Part shown: positions 21,109 through 29,333 of the stretch, piece by piece | Layout: each line of letters begins with the position of its first letter | How positions within the stretch are numbered: position 1 is the first letter of the stretch | From: Pseudonocardia sp. CNS-139 | GTDB lineage: Bacteria; Actinomycetota; Actinomycetes; Mycobacteriales; Pseudonocardiaceae | Length of the DNA: 64,000 nt | Reading direction: 5' to 3' | NCBI GenBank assembly: GCA_001942415.1 | Contig: MKJX01000195.1 | Location: 1 to 64,000, forward strand | Notes under the pieces: generated by a model | Databases searched by the model: none | Told to the model about the DNA's origin: nothing | Seen by the model: the letters and a program-made list of their open reading frames with translations, nothing else | Position numbers and translations under genes: made by a program

Positions 21109-21925
21109 ATGAGCATCCCGCCGACAACGCCCATGACCATCAGTCAACTGGCGGCGTATGCCGGCGTCACGGTGCGGGCGGTGCGGCACTATCACCAGGT
21201 CGGACTCCTGCCCGAAGCGGACCGGGATGCCTCCGGCTACCGGCGCTACGGCGCAAAGGCGGTCGTGTCGCTCATCAAGATCCGAACCCTCGCCAACGCC
21301 GGCGTGCCGCTGTCTCAGATCGGTCAGATGCTCCAAGCCGACGCATCGGCCTTTGCCGAAGCGGTCCAACGGATCGACGGTCGCCTGCACGACGAGATCG
21401 AACGGCTTGAGACCAGCCGCAAGCAGATCGCGCAGCTCGCCGCCGGGGACGGTCTGACGCTCCCGCCGGAGGTGATCTCCTACCTCGATCTCTTCCGGGA
21501 GATGGGGGTGATCGGGAGCGGATGGTGGAGGGCCGAGGCGGGACGGGTGGGAGTCCTGTGTGTTGCTTGCCTGGCCCGGAACGACATCCCCGCCGGTCAT
21601 GGGCCACGAAATCGCGCATCTCGATGACCCGCAGCTCGTTCGGCTCTACCGGGTTCTGTCGCAGATCATCGACAACGGCGACGCAGGCGACGACGACCCG
21701 TGTCTGGCAGAAGCCGCCGACATCATGGCCGGCCTGGCTGAGCAGGCATACACCTCGGGCGAGATCAACCCCGACGGGGTCGCGCACGACGACCTACCCA
21801 TTGCCCTTCTGGACGCACTTGCCGTCGAGTCCGACCCGCGGGCGGAGCGGCTGCTGGACCTGATGCGCGAGCGCGGCTGGGCCGGTTGGCACCGGATGGA
21901 ACGGCTGGCGGAGCCCCCCGACTGA
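21109..21925 (+). CDS. MerR family regulator, TipAS-like (frameshifted)
   Basis: The N-terminal MerR helix-turn-helix is clear (MTISQLAAYAGVTVRAVRHY, then GYRRYG and a coiled dimerisation helix). The C-terminal part resumes in another frame at HLDDPQLVRLYRVLSQI and runs to 21925. Between about 21500 and 21610 the frame shifts at least twice; two added bases fit a protein of about 272 residues. The base composition is visibly lower in GC than the flanks, suggesting recent arrival together with the downstream hydrolase gene, which it probably controls. The stop is 49 bases before that gene's ATG. Confidence 0.75.
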
Positions 21926-21974
21926 CGGAAGCGCCCGACGGCCACCTGCGTGTCATCTGTGAGTAAGGAGAACC

Positions 21975-22772
21975 ATGATCAGCCAGCAGTCCACTTGGAC
22001 CGGCATGGTCCCGGTAGACGATACGGCCCTAGCCGTCACCGACACCGACGGCGACGGTGTTCCCGTGATCTACCTCAACGGCCACGCCGCCGTTCAGTGG
22101 CAATGGCGGCGGGTCCTTGCCGAGTTGGGGACGGAGTGGCGGCACATCACCTACGACATGCGGGGGCGTGGTAAGTCGAAGCGTTCGGCGGACTATTCGT
22201 TCGAGACGAACATCCGAGATGTCGATGCTGTCCTCGCAGCCCGGGGTGTGGCCCGGGCGGTGGTGGTGGGCTGGTCCTACGGAGCGTTCGTCGCGGCGCA
22301 CTGGGCCGGTCGGCATCCGGCCCGTACCGTGGGCGCGGTCCTGGTGGAGGGCGCGCAGCCCTACGACTGGTTCGACGAGTCCATGGAACCAGGGATGCGC
22401 AAGCTGTGGAAGCGGATCTGGTGGCCGATGCAGCTGCTGCGCCCGTTCGGCATGGCTCCACGGATGACCGCCGACCAGCTGGCTGACAGCAACATCGAGG
22501 TCGGCAAGCTCGCCCGCGAGCGTGACCTGGGCCCCGTGCTGGACAGCATCACCGTCCCGGCGCGCTACGTGGTCGCTTCTGGGGAGTCCTTCGGAAGCCA
22601 GGGCGGGCACGAACTGATACGCACCAGCCTTCCAGCGGTGACTGCCCGCAATCCGAACATCCAGATCAGCGCGAAAGTCGCCAGCAACCACGGTTCGATC
22701 CTGCGCAAGGACTATCGCGCCATCGCCGAGGCCGTCCGTGAGGTCGCCGCCCTCGACCACGAGGGGAACTGA
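21975..22772 (+). CDS. Alpha/beta hydrolase
   Basis: An intact 265-residue alpha/beta-hydrolase. The oxyanion region is VIYLNGHAAVQWQWRRVL, the nucleophile elbow is VGWSYGAFVAAHWAG (Ser in GWSYG), and the catalytic His is likely in SNHGSILRKD near the C-terminus. A good AAGGAG ribosome site precedes the ATG. Together with the MerR-type gene it forms a lower-GC pair; MerR-hydrolase pairs are common accessory modules in actinobacteria. The substrate is not predictable. Confidence 0.88.
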   Translation: MISQQSTWTGMVPVDDTALAVTDTDGDGVPVIYLNGHAAVQWQWRRVLAELGTEWRHITYDMRGRGKSKRSADYSFETNIRDVDAVLAARGVARAVVVGWSYGAFVAAHWAGRHPARTVGAVLVEGAQPYDWFDESMEPGMRKLWKRIWWPMQLLRPFGMAPRMTADQLADSNIEVGKLARERDLGPVLDSITVPARYVVASGESFGSQGGHELIRTSLPAVTARNPNIQISAKVASNHGSILRKDYRAIAEAVREVAALDHEGN

Positions 22773-22776
22773 AGAC

Positions 22777-22811
22777 GCCGCGTTCCAGGCGGCAGGCGCC
22801 CTGAACGCGGC
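22777..22811. terminator. Hairpin between convergent genes, with repeated GAACGCG motif
   Basis: GCCGCGTTCCAGGC (22777-22790) pairs with GCCCTGAACGCGGC (22798-22811), with two mismatches over 14 positions and a 7-base loop. It lies between the convergent hydrolase and DUF952-GNAT genes, so a two-way terminator is likely. A third related piece, TTTCCAGGCGTTCGCG, follows at once and forms part of the next gene's end. Confidence 0.55.
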
Positions 22812-22829
22812 TTTCCAGGCGTTCGCGGG

Positions 22830-23924
22830 TCAGCGGCGGGCCGACCAGGTGCGGCCCACCTCGGCGAAGCCGCGGCGTCCGTACCAGCGCCGCGGCCAGT
22901 CGGCGGCGTCGGCGTCGAGCACGACGAGGTCGCAGCCGGCGTCCGCGGCGAGCGCCAGCGCCGTGCTCACCAGCGCGTCGCCGAGCCCGCGGCCCCGCGC
23001 GGCGGGGTCGGTGAGCACCGTGTCGAGCAGGGCCGTGGCGCCGTCGATCTTGACCAGCGCCGACGCGACCACCCGCCCGTCCATCCGCACGCCCAGGTAC
23101 CGGACGTCCACGACCGCGTCCTCCACGGCGTAGCGGTCGGCGAGCTGGTCGACCACGTCGGCGCTGAGCCCCGGCACCTCGCGTTCCCAGCCCGCCGCCC
23201 ACATCGGGCGCAGCGCGTCGAGGTCGAGCGGCTCGACGCGCGGGTCCGGGGCGCCCCCCGCGGGGGCGGCCATCCCGACCAACTCCGTGACGTCCCAGCC
23301 GTCGGCCGCGAGCGCGGCGGCGGTGCCGGCGAGGTGCGCGCCGACGAGCTGGGCCTGCCGGTGTGTGAGGCCCGCGCCGCCGAGCACGCGGTCGGTCTCG
23401 GCCGCGAGCACCCCGGACGGCACCGGCGCGTCGATCAGCAGCTGGTTGTGCCCGTGCGACGCGGGCACCGCCGCGGTCAGTACCGCCACGCCGCCGGCGA
23501 CCGGCTCCTCGCCGGTCGCGGCCCGGCGCAGCACCGAGCGTTCCAGCACGGCGTGCCGCCACCCGTCGTCGACGGCCGGGATCGCAGGCGCCTCGAACCC
23601 GTCCGGGCCGGGCCGGTAGGGCAGCACGCCGAGCACGGCCGCCGCCGGCACCGGCCCGTAGGCGTGCGGGAACCGCATCGACGCCGGGTCGGTCGGCACG
23701 CCCGGCTCGTGGCGGACGGGCACGCCGATCCGGTCGGGGTCGAGCACGAGCAGCGCGAGGTCGGTGCGGCCGGCGTAGAGCCGGTCGGCCGGGAGCGCGA
23801 CCTGCTCGGGCGTCGAGAGGTGCACGAACCCCACCTCGGCCAGCGACGGCGGCGCGACCGCACCCGCGGCGAGCGCGGCCCGCCACTCGCCGGGCGTCAC
23901 GATGTGCAGGAGGGGAGCGGCCAC
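22830..23924 (-). CDS. DUF952-GNAT acetyltransferase fusion
   Basis: An intact 364-residue two-domain protein. Residues about 1-105 are a DUF952 domain (LLHIVTPGEWRAALAAG, FVHLSTPEQVALPADRLYAG, RFPHAYGPVP). The C-terminal half is a GNAT N-acetyltransferase with the acetyl-CoA loop DPAARGRGLGDALV and the end WYGRRGFAEVGRTW. GNATs move acetyl groups to amines; DUF952 is of unknown function and usually stands alone. It is divergent from mftA. The fusion suggests that DUF952 binds or makes the substrate. Confidence 0.85.
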   Translation of the reverse strand: MAAPLLHIVTPGEWRAALAAGAVAPPSLAEVGFVHLSTPEQVALPADRLYAGRTDLALLVLDPDRIGVPVRHEPGVPTDPASMRFPHAYGPVPAAAVLGVLPYRPGPDGFEAPAIPAVDDGWRHAVLERSVLRRAATGEEPVAGGVAVLTAAVPASHGHNQLLIDAPVPSGVLAAETDRVLGGAGLTHRQAQLVGAHLAGTAAALAADGWDVTELVGMAAPAGGAPDPRVEPLDLDALRPMWAAGWEREVPGLSADVVDQLADRYAVEDAVVDVRYLGVRMDGRVVASALVKIDGATALLDTVLTDPAARGRGLGDALVSTALALAADAGCDLVVLDADAADWPRRWYGRRGFAEVGRTWSARR

Positions 23925-23941
23925 GCGGTCAGGCTCTCACG

Positions 23942-23979
23942 CCAACCGGTTGGGGCTTGTCTTTGGCACCGGGTGCCAA
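23942..23979. promoter_or_regulatory. Two palindromes in the mftA promoter region
   Basis: CCAACCGGTTGG (23942-23953) is a perfect 12-bp palindrome. TTGGCACC-G-GGTGCCAA (23963-23979) is a perfect 8-bp inverted repeat with a one-base centre. They lie 43-80 bases before the mftA start, between divergent genes. The second has the size of a TetR or LacI operator, and mycofactocin operons are usually controlled by the TetR-like MftR, although no mftR is in this window. Confidence 0.5.
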
Positions 23980-24021
23980 TTAGCGTCGAGGACACCCACC
24001 ACACGACGTGAGGAGCTCCCG

Positions 24022-24123
24022 ATGGCGCCCACCGGCGACCCCCAGCCCGCCCCCGAGGACCTCGTCGTCGAGGACACCCTCGTCGAGGAGGTCTCGATCG
24101 ACGGCATGTGCGGCGTCTACTAG
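24022..24123 (+). CDS. mftA: Mycofactocin precursor peptide
   Basis: A 33-residue peptide ending in the invariant mycofactocin core VEEVSIDGMCGVY. MftC decarboxylates and cross-links the C-terminal Val-Tyr, which becomes the redox cofactor. The leader (MAPTGDPQPAPEDLVVED) is acidic, as usual for binding MftB. The ATG at 24022 has GAGGAG upstream. It is the first gene of the mft operon. Confidence 0.97.
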   Translation: MAPTGDPQPAPEDLVVEDTLVEEVSIDGMCGVY

Positions 24124-24135
24124 GCCGCAGGTCCG

Positions 24136-24411
24136 ATGCCCAAACCGGAGTTCGACCCCGAGCTGCCCTACCGCGCCAGCCCGCGGGTGGCGGTGCGGCC
24201 GGAGCCGTTCGGGCGCTCGTCTACCACTTCGCACCCGGCGGCTGTCGTTCCTGAGACGCAGCAGCTCGTCGAGGTCGTGACCGGCCTCGCGACGCACGAC
24301 TCGGCGCTCGCCGCGCTGGACGCCGCCGGCGTCGAGGAGCCGCAGCGGCCCGCCTACCTGCGGGCGCTGGCGGGGCTGGCGGCCAACGGGACGATCGAGG
24401 AGCGCGCATGA
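24136..24411 (+). CDS. mftB: Mycofactocin peptide chaperone (RRE protein), compensated frameshifts
   Basis: A PqqD-like peptide-binding protein that delivers MftA to MftC. The start MPKPEFDPELPYRASPRVAV and RPEPFG match the family, as does the end LVEVVTGL... AALDAAGV. In between, the expected ALVYHF and TRRLSFL segments lie in the two other frames (about 24208-24255). Three small indels that cancel out are implied, and the frame stays open to the TGA overlapping mftC. About 91 residues. Confidence 0.88.
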   Translation: MPKPEFDPELPYRASPRVAVRPEPFGRSSTTSHPAAVVPETQQLVEVVTGLATHDSALAALDAAGVEEPQRPAYLRALAGLAANGTIEERA

Positions 24412-25604
24412 AGCTGGTCGAGCACTTCCAGTACGGCCTCAACTCCCCGATCTGCCTCACGTGGGAGCTGACGTACGCCTGCAACCTGGCGTGCGTGCAC
24501 TGCCTCTCCTCGTCGGGGCGGCGGGACCCGCGCGAGCTGACCACGGCCGAGGCCAAGGGCGTGATCGACGAGCTGCAGCGGATGCAGGTCTTCTACGTCA
24601 ACATCGGCGGCGGCGAGCCGACCGTGCGCCCGGACTTCTGGGAGCTGCTCGACTACGCCGTGGGCCACGACGTGGGCGTCAAGTTCTCCACCAACGGCAT
24701 CAGGCTCGACGCCGCGCGGGCCCGCCGGCTCGCCGCCACCGACTACGTCGACGTGCAGATCTCCCTGGACGGCGCGACGGCCGACGTGAACGACGAGGTC
24801 CGCGGGCCGGGCTCGTACGCGATGGCGCTGCGGGCGCTGGAGAACCTGGCCGCGGCCGGGTTCGCCAAGCCGAAGATCAGCGTGGTGATGACCCGGCAGA
24901 ACGTCGGCCAGCTCGACGAGTTCGCCGCGATCGCCGACAAGTTCGGCGCGCAGCTGCGGATCACCCGGCTGCGCCCGTCCGGACGCGGCGCGGACGTCTG
25001 GGACGGCCTGCACCCGACCGCGGCCCAGCAGCGACAGCTCTACGACTGGCTGGTCGCGCGCGGCGACGGCGTGCTGACCGGCGACTCGTTCTTCCACCTC
25101 TCCGCGTACGGCGAGGCGCTGCCGGGGCTCAACCTCTGCGGGGCCGGGCGGGTGGTGTGCCTGATCGACCCGGTCGGGGACGTCTACGCGTGCCCGTTCG
25201 CGATCCACGAGAACTTCCTCGCCGGGAACGTGCGCTCGCCCGGCGGGTTCCAGGAGGTCTGGCGCGGCTCGGAGCTGTTCACGCAGCTGCGGCAGCCGCA
25301 GACCGGCGGGGCCTGCCGCAGCTGCGGCTTCTACGACTCCTGCCAGGGCGGCTGCATGGCGGCCAAGTTCTTCACCGGCCTCCCGCTCGACGGGCCCGAC
25401 CCGGAGTGCGTGCGGGGCTTCGGCGAGCAGGCGTTGGCCGCGCGCGACGGCTCCACCGTCGTGCCGCGCTCCGACGTCGACCACTCGCGTTCCGCTCCCC
25501 GGAGCTCGCGGGGTCCCGTGCCCGTGACGATCGGTCGCCGCCCGGACCGGGCGTGCGACACCAGCCCGCTGGCCGGGATGCCCGTCCCGGTCGCCGGGGC
25601 CTGA
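24408..25604 (+). CDS. mftC: Mycofactocin radical SAM maturase
   Basis: An intact 398-residue SPASM radical-SAM enzyme that oxidatively decarboxylates the Tyr of MftA and forms the Val-Tyr link. The radical-SAM cluster is in YACNLACVHC (CxxxCxxC), the GGE motif is IGGGEPTVRP, and the SPASM cysteines are in NLCGAG, YACPF, CRSCGFYDSCQGGC and PECVRG. The ATG overlaps the mftB stop. The last 50 or so residues are an extra arginine/serine/proline-rich tail. Confidence 0.97.
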   Translation: MKLVEHFQYGLNSPICLTWELTYACNLACVHCLSSSGRRDPRELTTAEAKGVIDELQRMQVFYVNIGGGEPTVRPDFWELLDYAVGHDVGVKFSTNGIRLDAARARRLAATDYVDVQISLDGATADVNDEVRGPGSYAMALRALENLAAAGFAKPKISVVMTRQNVGQLDEFAAIADKFGAQLRITRLRPSGRGADVWDGLHPTAAQQRQLYDWLVARGDGVLTGDSFFHLSAYGEALPGLNLCGAGRVVCLIDPVGDVYACPFAIHENFLAGNVRSPGGFQEVWRGSELFTQLRQPQTGGACRSCGFYDSCQGGCMAAKFFTGLPLDGPDPECVRGFGEQALAARDGSTVVPRSDVDHSRSAPRSSRGPVPVTIGRRPDRACDTSPLAGMPVPVAGA

Positions 25605-26368
25605 TGCTCGGTTCGCACGTCTGGACCGACCTCGACCGCCCGCGCACGCTGCTCGTGCCCGTCGGGTCGCTGGAGCAGCACGGCCCGCACCTGCCGCTCG
25701 ACACCGACACCCGCGTCGCGGCCGCCGTCGCCGCCCGGGCCGCGGCGGGCGACCCGGCGCTGCTGGTGGCGCCGCCGCTCGCGTTCGGGGCGTCCGGCGA
25801 GCACGAGTCGTTCCCCGGCACGCTCTCCATCGGGCACGCCGCGCTGCGCGCGGTGCTCGTCGAGCTGGGCCGCTCGGCCGGGCGGTGGGCCGCGCGGCTG
25901 GTGTTCGTCAACGGGCACGGCGGCAACCTCCCGACGCTCGCCGACGCCGTCGCGCAGCTTCGCGACGAGGGCCGGGACGCCTCCTGGTTCGGCTGCGGGG
26001 TGCCCGGCGGCGACGCGCACGCGGGCCGCACCGAGACGTCGCTCCTGCTCGCGCTCGCGCCGCTGGTCCGGACCGACGCCCGCCGCGGCCGGCAACCCGG
26101 CCCCGCTCGGCCGAGCTGAGTGCGCACGCGGGCCGCACCGAGCGTTGCTCTTCGTCGCGCTCGCGCCCGGGCTGGTCCGGACCGACGCCGCCGCGGCCGG
26201 CAACCCGGCCCCGCTGGCCGAGCTGATGCCCGCCCTGCGGGCCGGCGGGGTGGCCGCGGTGAGCCCCAGCGGCGTGCTGGGCGACCCCACGGGCGCGAGC
26301 GCGGAGGAGGGCGAGCGGCTGCTCGCCGCGATGGCGGCGCGCCTGCGCGCCTCGTGGCGCGGTCGTGA
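25604..26368 (+). CDS. mftE: Mycofactocin precursor peptidase, creatininase family (disrupted)
   Basis: A metallopeptidase that releases the C-terminal dipeptide-derived core from MftA. Metal-binding motifs are GSLEQHGPHLPLDTDT, FVNGHGGNLP and DAHAGRTETS. The ATG at 25604 overlaps the mftC stop. The gene is interrupted by an imperfect direct duplication (26015-26119 and 26122-26227). The first copy ends in a premature TGA; the second continues the expected sequence LVRTDAAAAGNPAPLAELMP to RASWRG. The stop is uncertain (26366-26368 proposed) because frames shift again near the end. Confidence 0.85.
26015..26227 (+). repeat. Imperfect tandem duplication inside mftE (unit about 107 bp)
   Basis: The stretch starting GCGCACGCGGGCCGCACCGA occurs at 26015 and again at 26122, and both copies end in CCGAGCTGA. 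They differ mainly in the middle (about 26036-26065 against 26143-26174) and by single-base indels. Only one copy is needed for a normal MftE, so this is either a recent duplication or two error-containing read ends joined in assembly. Confidence 0.8.
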
Positions 26369-26435
26369 ACCGCCGCCGCCCGAGGACGGCGGGTCTCGAC
26401 CGAGCCACCCGGGCCGGCGCTGGGATGCTGAGCGC

Positions 26436-27578
26436 GTGGCCGACCCGATGCTGCCCGCCTACGGACACCGCTCGCTCGCCGAGGTCCTGCCCGCTCTCCT
26501 GGCCGCGCTCGGCGTGCCCGGCGCCGGTGAGCCGGCGCTCCCGATCGGGCCGGCCCGCGCGGTCGGGCTGCTGCTCGTGGACGGGCTCGGGAGCGACCTG
26601 CTGCGCGCGCACGCCGCCGACGCCCCGTTCCTCTCCTCGATGGGCGAGGCCGGCCCGCTGACGGTCGGCTTCCCGTCCAGCACGTCGATCAGCCTGGCGT
26701 CGCTGGGCACCGGCCTCCCGCCCGGCGCGCACGGGATGCTCGGCATCTCCTTCCGCGCCGGCCCCGGCGACATGCTCGACACGCTGCGCTGGGTGACGCC
26801 CGGCGCGAAGCCCACCGACCTGCGCCGGCGCTTCCCGCCCGAGGAGGTGCAGCCGCACACCACGGCGTTCGAGCGGGCGGAGGCGGCGGGCGTCGAGGTC
26901 ACGGTCGTGTCGAAGGCGGAGTTCGGCGGGTCCGGGCTTACCCGCGCCGCGCTGCGCGGCGGGCGGTTCGTCGGCACGTATGCCCTTGGCGACCTGGCCG
27001 CCGAGCTGGTCAGCGCGCTGGCCGGGCCGCTCGTGCGGCTCTGCTACGCCTACCACGCCGACCTCGACGCCGTCGGCCACCTGCACGGCCCCGGATCGCT
27101 GCCGTGGCGGCTGCAGCTCGCGCAGATCGACCGGCTCGTGCAGATGGTCGTCGAGCTGCTCCCGTCCGACGCGATGCTGGTGGTGACCGGCGACCACGGC
27201 ATGGTCCGGGTCGACAACGTGGTCGACGCCGACCGGGAGCCGGTGCTGCAGGAGGGCGTCGCGCTGCTCGGCGGCGACCCGCGGGCCCGGCACGTCTACG
27301 TCCGCGACGGTGCGCGGGACGACGTGCTGGCCGCGTGGCGGGCCCGGCTCGGCGACGGCGCGTGGGTCGTACCGGGCGAGCAGGCGATCGCCGAGGGCTG
27401 GTTCGGGCCGGTCGACGACGGGATGCGGGCCCGCATCGGCGATGTCGTGGCCGCGGCCCGGGACACGACCGCGATCGTGCGGACCGAGGTGGAGCCGGTG
27501 ATCTCCCGGCTGCCCGGCCAGCACGGGTCGCTCACGGCGGCCGAGCAACGGGTCCCGCTGCTGGTGGCGCGCGGATGA
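26436..27578 (+). CDS. Alkaline-phosphatase-superfamily phosphodiesterase inside the mft operon
   Basis: An intact protein of 380 residues from the GTG at 26436. AlkP-superfamily metal motifs are LLLVDGLGSDLL, the nucleophile region FPSSTSISLASLGTG, YHADLDAVGHLHG and VTGDHGMVRVD. These fit a type I phosphodiesterase/nucleotide pyrophosphatase. It sits between mftE and mftF, and its stop overlaps the mftF ATG, so it is co-translated with the cofactor genes. It is not one of the named mft genes, and its role there is unknown. The frame is continuous with mftE upstream, so the start is an estimate. Confidence 0.88.
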   Translation: MADPMLPAYGHRSLAEVLPALLAALGVPGAGEPALPIGPARAVGLLLVDGLGSDLLRAHAADAPFLSSMGEAGPLTVGFPSSTSISLASLGTGLPPGAHGMLGISFRAGPGDMLDTLRWVTPGAKPTDLRRRFPPEEVQPHTTAFERAEAAGVEVTVVSKAEFGGSGLTRAALRGGRFVGTYALGDLAAELVSALAGPLVRLCYAYHADLDAVGHLHGPGSLPWRLQLAQIDRLVQMVVELLPSDAMLVVTGDHGMVRVDNVVDADREPVLQEGVALLGGDPRARHVYVRDGARDDVLAAWRARLGDGAWVVPGEQAIAEGWFGPVDDGMRARIGDVVAAARDTTAIVRTEVEPVISRLPGQHGSLTAAEQRVPLLVARG

Positions 27579-29004
27579 GCGGTCTCCCGGCCCCGGCCTC
27601 GACCCGGCTGCCCGCCGGGTTCCGCGTGGCGCTCGACCGCCGGGTCTGGACGGCCGACGGCGGCGCGGTGCTGGTGGGCGGCGCGCCGCCGCGCATGCTG
27701 CGGCTGGCCCCCGCGGCGCAGACCCTGCTGGCCGGCGGCGCGTGCACGGTCACCGACGCCACCTCGGCCGCGTTCGTCCGCACGCTGGTCGACGCCGGGA
27801 TCGCGCACCCCGTCGAGGTCCCGGACGCCGCGGTGCCGGCCGCGTCCGACGTCACGGTGGTCGTCCCGGTGAAGGACCGCCCGGACGGGCTGCGCCGCCT
27901 GCTCGCCGCGCTGCCGGCGGGCCTGGGCGGCGTGGTGGTCGTGGACGACGGCTCGGCCGACGCGGCGGCCGTCGAGAAGGCCGTGACGGCGGACGGGCGC
28001 GTCCGGCTGCTGCGGCACCCGGTCGCCCGCGGCCCGGCGGCGGCCCGCAACGCCGGGCTCGCGGCGGCCGGCACCCCGCTCGTCGCGTTCCTGGACTCGG
28101 ACGTCGTGCCCGAGCCGGGCTGGCTGGGCCCGCTGCTCGCGTGCTTCGCCGATCCGGCGGTCGGGCTCGCCGCACCGCGGATCGTCGCGCTGCCCCCGAT
28201 CGAGGGCTGGCTGGGCCGGTACGAGGCCGTGCGGTCGTCGCTGGACCTCGGCCCGGACCCGGCGCCCGTGGTGCCGCGCTCGCGGGTCGCGTACGTGCCG
28301 AGCGCCGCGATGGTCGTGCGCCGGGACGCGGTGGGGCCCGGCTTCGCCGCGGAGCTGCGGGTGGCCGAGGACGTCGACCTCGTGCTGCGGATGCACGCGG
28401 CGGGCTGGCGGCTGCGTTACGAGCCCGCGTCCCGGGTGGCGCACGACCACCGGACGACCTTGCCGGCATGGTGGCTGCGCAAGGCGTACTACGGCACGGG
28501 CGCCGCGCCGCTCGCACTGCGTCACCCCGGCTCGGTGCCGCCGCTGGTGCTCAACGGCTGGTCGGCCGCGGTCGGTGCGTTGCTGCTGGCCGGACGGCCG
28601 CTGGGCGCGCTGCTGGTCGCCGCGGGCGCGGCCGCGCGGCTGTCCCGGACGCTGCGCGTGGACCGGCCGGGCGCGACGGCCGTCCGGATCGTCGCGCTCG
28701 GCACGGCAGGCACCGTGGCGCAGACGGCCGACGCGGTCACCCGGCACTACTGGCCGCTGGCGCTGCTCGCCTGCCTCTGCTCGCGGCGGGCCCGGCGCAC
28801 GGTCGCGGCCGTCGCGCTGGCCGAGGGGGTCGTGGACTGGTGGCGCCGCCGCGACCGGGACCCGCGGGTGCGCCCCGCACCGGCCGGGTACGTCCTGGCG
28901 CGCAGGCTGGACGACGCGCCTACGGCGCGGGGCTGTGGTGGGGCGCGATCCGGCACCGGACGACGGCTCCGCTGCGTCCCGCCGGGACCAGCCGCAAGGG
29001 GTGA
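27575..29004 (+). CDS. mftF: Mycofactocin glycosyltransferase (frameshifted)
   Basis: A GT2-family enzyme that adds glucose units to premycofactocin. The first 85 residues are the PqqD-like N-terminal region of MftF. The GT2 core has VTVVVPVKDRPDGL, VVVVDDGSAD, FLDSDVVPEPGWL, and the acceptor region VAEDVDLVLRMHAAGWRLRY. Hydrophobic helices follow (LLAGRPLGALLVAAGAAA and later). One base is missing near 28921; the repaired end GAGLWWGAIRHRT...SRKG stops at 29004, giving 476 residues. It is the last recognisable mft gene here. Confidence 0.92.
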
Positions 29005-29333
29005 GACCGTCCCTCCGGGCTGGACCGAACGGGTGATCGATCGTCTGCGCGAAGGGCGTGCCTGCGGGTTGTCCCGGCCGGATCTCCGCAGGTGCGGAGT
29101 CGACAACTCCGTCACGCACCGCAGCATGACTGTCGTATCGGGCGACTGTCGCCGGACCGTGCCGGGCGCTTGCACGGCGCGATCATCGGGGGTGTGATGT
29201 GCTCGCCGCCACAACGCCGTGGCGGTGGCCGGGCGACGCCGCGGGCCGCGGTTCCGTGGTCGGCCGGCGGGTTTCCGGCACGTCCTGCGCGACACGGCAT
29301 CCCACCACCCGTGGCGGCATAAGGAGAAGACTC
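29005..29333. other. Intergenic region (329 bp) with small hairpins
   Basis: No credible gene. Between 29061 and 29110 there are nested dyads: CCTGCGG...CCGCAGG (29061-29092), CTCCGCA-GG-TGCGGAG (29084-29099) and GGAGT-CGACA-ACTCC (29096-29110). These could be a terminator after mftF or an operator for the molybdenum hydroxylase operon that starts at 29334. Base composition is a little lower in GC than in the genes. Confidence 0.4.
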
